Source of the DNA: Pseudomonas sp. UBA5706
Lineage (GTDB): Bacteria > Pseudomonadota > Gammaproteobacteria > Pseudomonadales > Pseudomonadaceae
Direction of reading: 5' to 3'
Assembly: GCF_002419965.1 (NCBI RefSeq)
Contig: NZ_DIHC01000007.1
Span: 1 to 64,000 of the forward strand
DNA length: 64,000 nt
Of this stretch, positions 55,063 through 61,204 are shown piece after piece. Under the pieces are notes generated by a model. That model did no database searches and was not told the origin of the DNA. It was given only the letters and a program-made list of their open reading frames with translations. A program made the translations under genes and the position numbers. How positions within the stretch are numbered: position 1 is the stretch's first letter; each line of letters opens with the position of its first letter.

Positions 55063-55968
55063 TCACGCCGCCTGCCGCGCCTGCTTCAACGCATTGGCCA
55101 CCAACGCACCGAAGCAAGCGACAGGAGCCTGGAGGTTGCCGAGAAACCGGGGATAGATCAGCCACAGATCCATCACCGGCTTGAAGTCCTTAAGAGGCAC
55201 TATCGCCAGCAGTTCGCGGTGCGCGCTGCGCTCGAACAACGGACGCGGCACCAGACCCAGGCCCATGCCGTCAGCCACCAGCCCCAACTGCAGTTCAGTG
55301 CCAAAGGTTTCCAGATTAACCTTCATGCCCAGGCCTTGATCGGCCAGCGTACGCTGCAAGCCGGCCCGGAAGCCGCAGCCGTCCGGGTTCAGCACGAAGC
55401 CTTGGTCGTAACATTCAGCCAGCTTGATAGTTTTCTTCGGCAACCGGTCTTTTGCACAGACCACCACCAGCTCCATCTTGCCGATGGACTGACCAATGAT
55501 GCCTTCGGGAAAAATCTTGCCGGCCGGGAATAATGCCGCCGCGGCATCGAGCTCGCCGTTTTCGATCTTGCCGATCAGATGACTGCCCCAGCCCGTGACC
55601 ACCTGCGCCCGCAGATCTGGAAACTCCCCACGCAAGTGCTTTAGCGCATCGAGGAGCACCACATCACCTATGGTTTGCGGCACTCCCAGGCGCAGCAGGC
55701 CGCTGGGCGGGGTATCGCTCGCCACCAGTTCACGTAGCGAGTCCATTTCCCGCAGGATGGCCAAGCACTTCTGATAGACCTGCAGTCCCATCGCTGTGGG
55801 CTTGAGCGGCTTGGTATTGCGGTCGAACAATTCGACGCCCAATGCTTGCTCGAAATTCTGCACGCGGCGGGTAATCGCCGGCTGCGTCAGGTCCAGTGAC
55901 TCGGCCGCGTGGCTGATCGACTGGCAGCGAATCACCGCCACGAAGGCATCGATTTCATCAATTTTCAT
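55063..55968 (-). CDS. LysR family transcriptional regulator
   Basis: A 301-residue regulator. Winged helix-turn-helix about 1-60: AVIRCQSISHAAESLDLTQPAITRRVQNFEQALG. The effector domain follows, with periplasmic-binding-protein fold. ATG 55968 (MKIDEIDAF) is the family start. Divergent from the thiol dioxygenase gene across 196 nt, the usual arrangement for a LysR and its target. P. aeruginosa has LysR-dioxygenase-rhodanese in the same order (PA2601-PA2603, from memory). Confidence 0.87.
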   Translation of the reverse strand: MKIDEIDAFVAVIRCQSISHAAESLDLTQPAITRRVQNFEQALGVELFDRNTKPLKPTAMGLQVYQKCLAILREMDSLRELVASDTPPSGLLRLGVPQTIGDVVLLDALKHLRGEFPDLRAQVVTGWGSHLIGKIENGELDAAAALFPAGKIFPEGIIGQSIGKMELVVVCAKDRLPKKTIKLAECYDQGFVLNPDGCGFRAGLQRTLADQGLGMKVNLETFGTELQLGLVADGMGLGLVPRPLFERSAHRELLAIVPLKDFKPVMDLWLIYPRFLGNLQAPVACFGALVANALKQARQAA

Positions 55969-56083
55969 TCGGTTCGCACATGGAAAAAGAGGGACAAGAT
56001 AGGCAAAAAGCATAATTCCAAAACCGCTGGCTGGATACCCCGGTCACCTGCCCGAACGTTATGAAATGCGTTTTCGTTATAAC

Positions 56084-56096
56084 CTAATCATCAATA
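56084..56096 (+). promoter_or_regulatory. Candidate operator CTAATCATCAATA (site 4)
   Basis: 12 of 13 positions match CTAATTATCAATA at 55027-55039. It lies between the LysR gene and the thiol dioxygenase gene, 69 nt before the latter. The wider block GTTATAACCTAATCAT..AATAAATA also resembles the reversed sequence around 58500-58527. Confidence 0.45.
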
Positions 56097-56164
56097 AATA
56101 GCATATTAACTGCCGCCACTATGCTTATATTCATTTATCGAATCTGCCTTGGCGTTGATACGGA

Positions 56165-56776
56165 ATGGACATGACCTCACCCCGACACCCTGAAAGACTC
56201 CGGGCTTTCATCGGCGCATTGGCCGAATTGATCGACAGCCATCCGCGCGAAGGTGATCTGCTGCATCGCGGGGGCAAATTGCTGGGGCAACTGGTGCGCT
56301 ACGACGACTGGCTGCCCGAGCAATATGCCATCGCCGACGCTGCCCGATATCAGCAGTTTCTGCTGCACGCCGATTCGCGCCAGCGCTTCTCGATCGTCAG
56401 CTTTGTCTGGGGACCGGGGCAACGAACGCCTATTCACGATCATCGCGTCTGGGGACTGATCGGCATGTTGCGCGGCGCCGAGTATTCCCAAGGCTTTGCC
56501 CGAAGTGCTGACGGTCGCCTGGAGCCGGAAGGGGCAGCCGTGCGCCTTGAGCCCGGGCACGTCGAAGCGCTGTCACCGAGCAGCAATGACATCCATCAGG
56601 TCAGCAACGCCTACGATGACCAGGTATCGATCAGCATTCATGTCTACGGTGCCAATATCGGCGCGGTGGAGCGTGCCGTTTATCAACCCGACGGCAGCGA
56701 AAAACGATTCATCTCCGGCTATTCGAACGCCTACCTCCCGAACATCTGGGACCTGTCCAAAGAGAACCAAGCCTAA
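56165..56776 (+). CDS. Thiol dioxygenase, 3-mercaptopropionate dioxygenase type
   Basis: Oxidises a thiol to a sulfinate with O2 and iron. A 203-residue cupin with iron ligands His91, His93 (PIHDHRVWG) and His144 (NDIHQV). Two marks point to the bacterial 3-mercaptopropionate type rather than mammalian cysteine dioxygenase: Gln64 sits where CDO has Arg60, and the CDO Cys that cross-links to Tyr is absent (VWGLIG follows the HxH). P. aeruginosa 3MDO uses Gln62 and His89/91/142, the same spacing shifted by two. Stop and next start overlap (TAATG). Confidence 0.88.
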   Translation: MDMTSPRHPERLRAFIGALAELIDSHPREGDLLHRGGKLLGQLVRYDDWLPEQYAIADAARYQQFLLHADSRQRFSIVSFVWGPGQRTPIHDHRVWGLIGMLRGAEYSQGFARSADGRLEPEGAAVRLEPGHVEALSPSSNDIHQVSNAYDDQVSISIHVYGANIGAVERAVYQPDGSEKRFISGYSNAYLPNIWDLSKENQA

Positions 56777-58356
56777 TGACTCAAAGCACACGATCATTCG
56801 CCGATATTCGCAACGCGTTGCTGGCCGGTGAGGAAGTGGCTTTGGTGGACGTGCGTGAAGAAGCGCCGTTCGCCGAAGCCCACCCGCTGTTCGCTGCCAA
56901 TATCCCGCTGTCGAAACTGGAGCTGGAAGTGCTGTCGCGCATCCCCCGCCGCGATACCGCCATCACGCTTTATGACAACGGCGAGGGCCTGGTTCAGCCA
57001 GCGCTGGCGCGCCTTGCGGATCTGGGTTACAGCGACGTCAAGGCGCTCGAAGGTGGCTTGCAGGGCTGGCGTGAGGCAGGTGGTGAACTGTTCATCGACG
57101 TCAACGTGCCGAGCAAGGCGTTTGGTGAGCTGGTGGAACACCATCGCCATACCCCGTCGCTGGCCGCCGAGGACGTAAAGCAACTGCTCGACAGCAAAGC
57201 CGATGTCGTGGTGCTCGACGCCCGGCGCTTCGACGAATACCAGACCATGAGTATTCCCACCGGCGTCAGCGTCCCCGGCGCCGAACTGGTATTGCGTGCC
57301 CGTGAGCTGGCGCCCGACCCCAAGACGCGCATCATCGTCAACTGCGCAGGCCGCACGCGCAGCATCATCGGCACGCAGTCATTGGTTAACGCCGGCCTGC
57401 CCAACCCGATCTGCGCCTTGCGCAATGGCACCATCGGCTGGTTGCTGGCAGGCCAGACGCTGGACCATGGCCAGGCGCGGCGCTTCCCTGCCGTCAGCGA
57501 CAAGACGCTGGCGATTGCTCGTGCCGATGCCCGGAACGTGGCTGACAAGGCCGGAGTGAAACGCGGCAAGCGCAACGACCTGCATGCCTGGCAGGCCGAG
57601 ACGACGCGCACCACATACCTGTTCGATGTGCGTACGCCGGAGGAGTTCGAAGCCGGCCATTTGCCCGGGGCTCGCTCAACACCAGGCGGCCAGTTGGTGC
57701 AGGAAACCGATCATTACGCCAGCGTGCGCGGCGCGCGGATTGCCTTGGCCGACGATGATGGGGTGCGGGCCAATATGTCAGCCTCGTGGTTGGCGCAGCT
57801 GGGTTGGGAAGTGTTTGTGCTTGACGACCTGCGGCGCCAGGACTTCAGCGAAAAAGGCCCATGGAATGCGCCCACGCCAACGCCGTGGCAAGTGGAGGAA
57901 ATCAGCGCCGATACGCTGCGTCACTGGCAACAGCACGGCAGTGTGGCGGTTCTGGATTTCACCACCAGCGCCAACTACGTGAAGCAGCATATTCCCGGTG
58001 CCTGGTGGACCCTGCGCGCGGACCTGTCCAGCGCCTTGCGCAAAATCCCCGCCGCCGAGCAGTACGTGCTGACGTGTGGTAGCAGCAAGCTGGCGCGGCT
58101 GGCAGTGCCGGAAGTGGAGGCGCTGACGGGCAAACCGGTGTTTCTGCTCAAGGACGGCACGGCCAGCTGGATCGACGCCGGGTTGGCGCTGGAAAGCGGC
58201 GAAACCCACCTGGCCTCCCCGCGCATCGATCGCTACCGCCGTCCCTATGAAGGCACCGACGCCCCACGCGAAGCGATGCAGGCGTATCTGGACTGGGAGT
58301 TTGGGCTGGTGAAACAACTGGCTCGAGACGGCACCCACGGGTTCAACGTGATCTAG
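56776..58356 (+). CDS. Four-domain rhodanese (thiosulfate sulfurtransferase-like)
   Basis: A 526-residue protein of about four rhodanese units: roughly 8-105, 128-230, 263-360 and 375-470, then a C-terminal tail. Only two active-site loops keep Cys: NCAGRTRS in unit 2 and TCGSSKL in unit 4. Units 1 (YDNGEGL) and 3 (ADDDGVR) lack it and are probably structural. It starts at the last base of the thiol dioxygenase stop, so the two are co-translated. It may handle sulfane sulfur or sulfite arising from the thiol pathway (inference). Confidence 0.87.
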   Translation: MTQSTRSFADIRNALLAGEEVALVDVREEAPFAEAHPLFAANIPLSKLELEVLSRIPRRDTAITLYDNGEGLVQPALARLADLGYSDVKALEGGLQGWREAGGELFIDVNVPSKAFGELVEHHRHTPSLAAEDVKQLLDSKADVVVLDARRFDEYQTMSIPTGVSVPGAELVLRARELAPDPKTRIIVNCAGRTRSIIGTQSLVNAGLPNPICALRNGTIGWLLAGQTLDHGQARRFPAVSDKTLAIARADARNVADKAGVKRGKRNDLHAWQAETTRTTYLFDVRTPEEFEAGHLPGARSTPGGQLVQETDHYASVRGARIALADDDGVRANMSASWLAQLGWEVFVLDDLRRQDFSEKGPWNAPTPTPWQVEEISADTLRHWQQHGSVAVLDFTTSANYVKQHIPGAWWTLRADLSSALRKIPAAEQYVLTCGSSKLARLAVPEVEALTGKPVFLLKDGTASWIDAGLALESGETHLASPRIDRYRRPYEGTDAPREAMQAYLDWEFGLVKQLARDGTHGFNVI

Positions 58357-58512
58357 CCATTGCAGTACCAACTCATGGCTGCGCGGCGTGCAGACCGTGG
58401 CGACTGCAGATACGTCTGCGGCTGCCAGCCGCGTAGCCCTATCACACAAGGCGGCACAGCGGATTAGATGCAATAAATTCATATTATAGATTATTAAAAA
58501 TTATTTATTAAC

Positions 58513-58521
58513 ATAATTAGC
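58513..58521 (-). promoter_or_regulatory. Candidate operator GCTAATTAT (site 5)
   Basis: Read on the minus strand, TGCTAATTATGT. It is inside a very AT-rich block (about 58470-58530) 117 nt before the second binding-protein gene. The 281-nt gap also contains REP-like GC-rich sequence at its left end. Confidence 0.4.
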
Positions 58522-58637
58522 ATATAACCAAAAGATACTTCTGCTGCGTTCCGTATAGGCTTAAGGTCATAAACCTAGGCCGCCCCCTCGCCAGGTGGAG
58601 GCCATGAATCCAATGTCCTAGCCTGGAGACACGCGTC

Positions 58638-59648
58638 ATGTCTGCCCCATTTTTCAAACCGCTTCGCGTCAAGCATCTGCTGCTGGGCGCAGTGCTGGCG
58701 TTGTCGTTCGGTCAATACAGCCACGCAGCCCAAACGCTGCAACCACTGCTGGTCGCCAACCAGAAATCGGCGCTTAAGGTCTTGCTTGAGGTCTCCGGCG
58801 AATTGAAAGACGCGCCCTACGAGATCAAGTTCTCCGAATTCCCATCCGCCTCCCCACTGGGTGAAGCGTTGAACGCAGGCGCTGTCGATGTCGGCGCGCT
58901 AGGGGATGCACCGTATGTGTTTGCCTTGGGCGCTGGCGCTTCGCTTAAGGTGATCAGTATCACTCACATCAGTGGCCGCTATACCACGGCGCTGATCGTG
59001 CGCAATGATTCGCCGATCAAGTCGGTGGCCGATCTCAAAGGCAAGCGAATCGTGACAGGCCGTGGCTCGATCGGTCATTACTTGGCCATCCGCGCGCTCA
59101 ACGAAGCCGGCCTTACCACCGGCGATGTGAAGTTCGTTTATCTACTGCCGAGCGAATCGCGCCTGATCCTCGACAACGGCGACGCGGACGCCTGGGCCAC
59201 CTGGGCGCCTTACACCACCGTTGCGACCCAAAGCGGCGCACGCATCCTGCCTAACGGGCCGGACCTGCTGACCAACCACTCCTACCTCGCCGCGACCAGC
59301 AAGGCGATCGCCGAGAAACGTGCACAACTGGATGACTTCGTCGTACGCCTGGACCGCGCCTATCGCTGGGTCAACGCCCATCCCAAGGAGTATGCCGCTG
59401 CCCAGGCCAAGGTCACCGGCCTGCCCCTTGAGGTGCATCTGGAGGTCAACCGTGACACTAAAATGGAGCGCGTGAGCATTGATGACAGCGTGGTGAAAGG
59501 TCTGCAGAACACCGCCGATATCTACGAACGCGAAGGCATCCTCAACAAGCATGTCGATGTCTCCCATGGCTTCGATCCGCAGTTCAATGCCATCCGCCTG
59601 GCCGCCGAGCAAGCGGCAGTGACGTCCGACTCACAAGCTGCGCGCTAA
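58638..59648 (+). CDS. Sulfonate-type ABC substrate-binding protein
   Basis: A 336-residue periplasmic binding protein. Signal peptide about 1-31 ending YSHA before AQTL. NAGAVDVGALGDAPYVFALG, VADLKGKRIVTGRGSIGHYL and ADAWATWAPYTTVA match the SsuA-type family and parallel the paralogue at 51523-52545. This copy is soluble, not a lipoprotein. No transporter membrane or ATPase subunit is encoded in the window. Followed after 24 nt by a flavin monooxygenase gene. Confidence 0.86.
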   Translation: MSAPFFKPLRVKHLLLGAVLALSFGQYSHAAQTLQPLLVANQKSALKVLLEVSGELKDAPYEIKFSEFPSASPLGEALNAGAVDVGALGDAPYVFALGAGASLKVISITHISGRYTTALIVRNDSPIKSVADLKGKRIVTGRGSIGHYLAIRALNEAGLTTGDVKFVYLLPSESRLILDNGDADAWATWAPYTTVATQSGARILPNGPDLLTNHSYLAATSKAIAEKRAQLDDFVVRLDRAYRWVNAHPKEYAAAQAKVTGLPLEVHLEVNRDTKMERVSIDDSVVKGLQNTADIYEREGILNKHVDVSHGFDPQFNAIRLAAEQAAVTSDSQAAR

Positions 59649-59672
59649 GCGACCGACCCAGGAGAGCGACCC

Positions 59673-61010
59673 ATGAGCACACCCCGTCAACTCAAACTCG
59701 GCGCCATGGTCCACGGCGTCGGCCACGGCTGGGGTGAATGGCGCCACCCGCAGGCGCAGGCCGATGCCAGCACCAACTTTGAATGGTACAAGGAGCAGGC
59801 GCGGTTGGCCGAAGCCGCAAAGTTCGACTTCGTGTTCATTGCCGACAGCCTGCACATCCATGAGAAATCCAGCCCGCATTACCTCAACCGTTTCGAACCG
59901 CTGACAATACTCTCGGCGCTGGCAGCCACGACCTCGAAGATCGGCTTGGTGGCGACCGTCACGGTCAGCTACACCGAACCCTTTCAGGTCGCACGCCAGC
60001 TTTCCTCGCTGGATCACATCAGCGGCGGCCGCGCGGGCTGGAATATCGTCACGTCCTGGCTCAGCGGCACGGCGGAGAATTTCAGCAAAGCAGAACACCC
60101 GCCCCATGCCGTGCGCTATCGCATCGCCAAGGAGCACGTGGCGACCGTCAAAGGGTTGTGGGACTCCTGGGAAGACGACGCCTTCACCCGCAACAAGCAG
60201 ACCGGCGAATTCTTCGATCGCGACAAGCTGCACCCGCTGAACCACAGGGGCGAGTTCTTTCAGGTCAAGGGGCCACTGAATATCGCCCGCTCCCGCCAAG
60301 GCCAGCCGGTGCTGTTCCAGGCTGGCACTTCGGAGGATGGACGTAACTTTGCAGCTGAATATTCCGATGCGATTTTCGTCCACGCTGAATCGTTCGAAGA
60401 ATCCAAAGCCTACTACGCGGACCTCAAGCGTCGGGCCGAGGGCCTGGGTCGCAACCCGGATGAGCTGTCGATCCTGCCAGGCATTCGCCCCATCGTTGGC
60501 CGCAATGTCGAGGAAGTGGAGCACCGTTATCAGCAAGCTGTGGCGCTGGTGAGCATCGAGGATGCCATCGTCGCACTGGGTCGCCCGTTCAACGACCATG
60601 ACTTCTCCCGGTATCCGCTGGACGAGCCGTTTCCAGAGTTGGGCGACCTGGGCGCCAATAGCCAGAAAGGCGGCTCGGACCGCATCAAGCGCCACGCGCG
60701 GGACAATGCTTTGACCCTGCGTCAGGTGGCACTGGATTTCTCGCGCCCGCGTCGTGAGTTCGTCGGCACACCCCAGCAGGTGGCCGATCAGATTCAGCAT
60801 TGGTTCGAGAACGGCGCCAGCGATGGTTTCATCATCAATTCACTGCTGCCCGACGGCCTGAAATACTTCACCGAACTGGTAATACCGGTGCTGCAGCAGC
60901 GTGGATTGCAGCGCGCGGGGTATGCCGGCTCGACCTTGCGCGAGCACTTCGGCCTGGCGTATCCGGTCAACCGTTACACCGCCGCCAGAGAGGCTGATGT
61001 CGAGGCCTAG
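59673..61010 (+). CDS. NtaA/DmoA family FMN-dependent monooxygenase
   Basis: A 445-residue luciferase-like flavoprotein of the long NtaA/SnaA/DszA group: MVHGVGHGWGEWRHPQAQ near 10-27, LDHISGGRAGWNIVTSW and GQPVLFQAGTSEDGRNFAA. Members use reduced FMN to open C-N or C-S compounds such as nitrilotriacetate, dibenzothiophene sulfone or dimethyl sulfide. The substrate here is unknown, but its place behind a sulfonate-type binding protein favours an organosulfur compound. GGAGAG precedes the ATG. Confidence 0.87.
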   Translation: MSTPRQLKLGAMVHGVGHGWGEWRHPQAQADASTNFEWYKEQARLAEAAKFDFVFIADSLHIHEKSSPHYLNRFEPLTILSALAATTSKIGLVATVTVSYTEPFQVARQLSSLDHISGGRAGWNIVTSWLSGTAENFSKAEHPPHAVRYRIAKEHVATVKGLWDSWEDDAFTRNKQTGEFFDRDKLHPLNHRGEFFQVKGPLNIARSRQGQPVLFQAGTSEDGRNFAAEYSDAIFVHAESFEESKAYYADLKRRAEGLGRNPDELSILPGIRPIVGRNVEEVEHRYQQAVALVSIEDAIVALGRPFNDHDFSRYPLDEPFPELGDLGANSQKGGSDRIKRHARDNALTLRQVALDFSRPRREFVGTPQQVADQIQHWFENGASDGFIINSLLPDGLKYFTELVIPVLQQRGLQRAGYAGSTLREHFGLAYPVNRYTAAREADVEA

Positions 61011-61154
61011 CAGCGGCCGACAGTGAAGTCGACGTCGCACAACAACGTGATGCTGCAGGGAGTGGAAAGCGCCGCTGGCGGTGAGCAAGGTGCGCGGATG
61101 CCACATCGGAGGTCGACAGGTCGGCTGCTCTGGTGAAAAATGCGCCTTTTGCCG

Positions 61155-61177
61155 CGGCACGAGACGTTCTCGTGCCG
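61155..61177. repeat. Perfect 10-bp hairpin
   Basis: CGGCACGAGA/TCTCGTGCCG (61155-61164 with 61168-61177), loop CGT. No T run follows, so it is not a standard terminator. It lies in the gap before the SNF2 gene and may be a REP remnant or an mRNA-end stabiliser. Confidence 0.4.
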
Positions 61178-61204
61178 ACTGGCTGAACGCGCCATGAGGT
61201 CAAA

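Noticed and set aside
56165..56776. Classical cysteine dioxygenase
   Set aside because: Gln64 replaces the carboxylate-binding Arg and the cross-link Cys is absent, which fits the 3-mercaptopropionate type better.
59631..60800. A 389-codon open frame on the minus strand
   Set aside because: Antisense to the NtaA/DmoA-type monooxygenase gene, with no start signal or domain.
61155..61177. Terminator before the SNF2 gene
   Set aside because: The stem is perfect but no T run follows on either strand.
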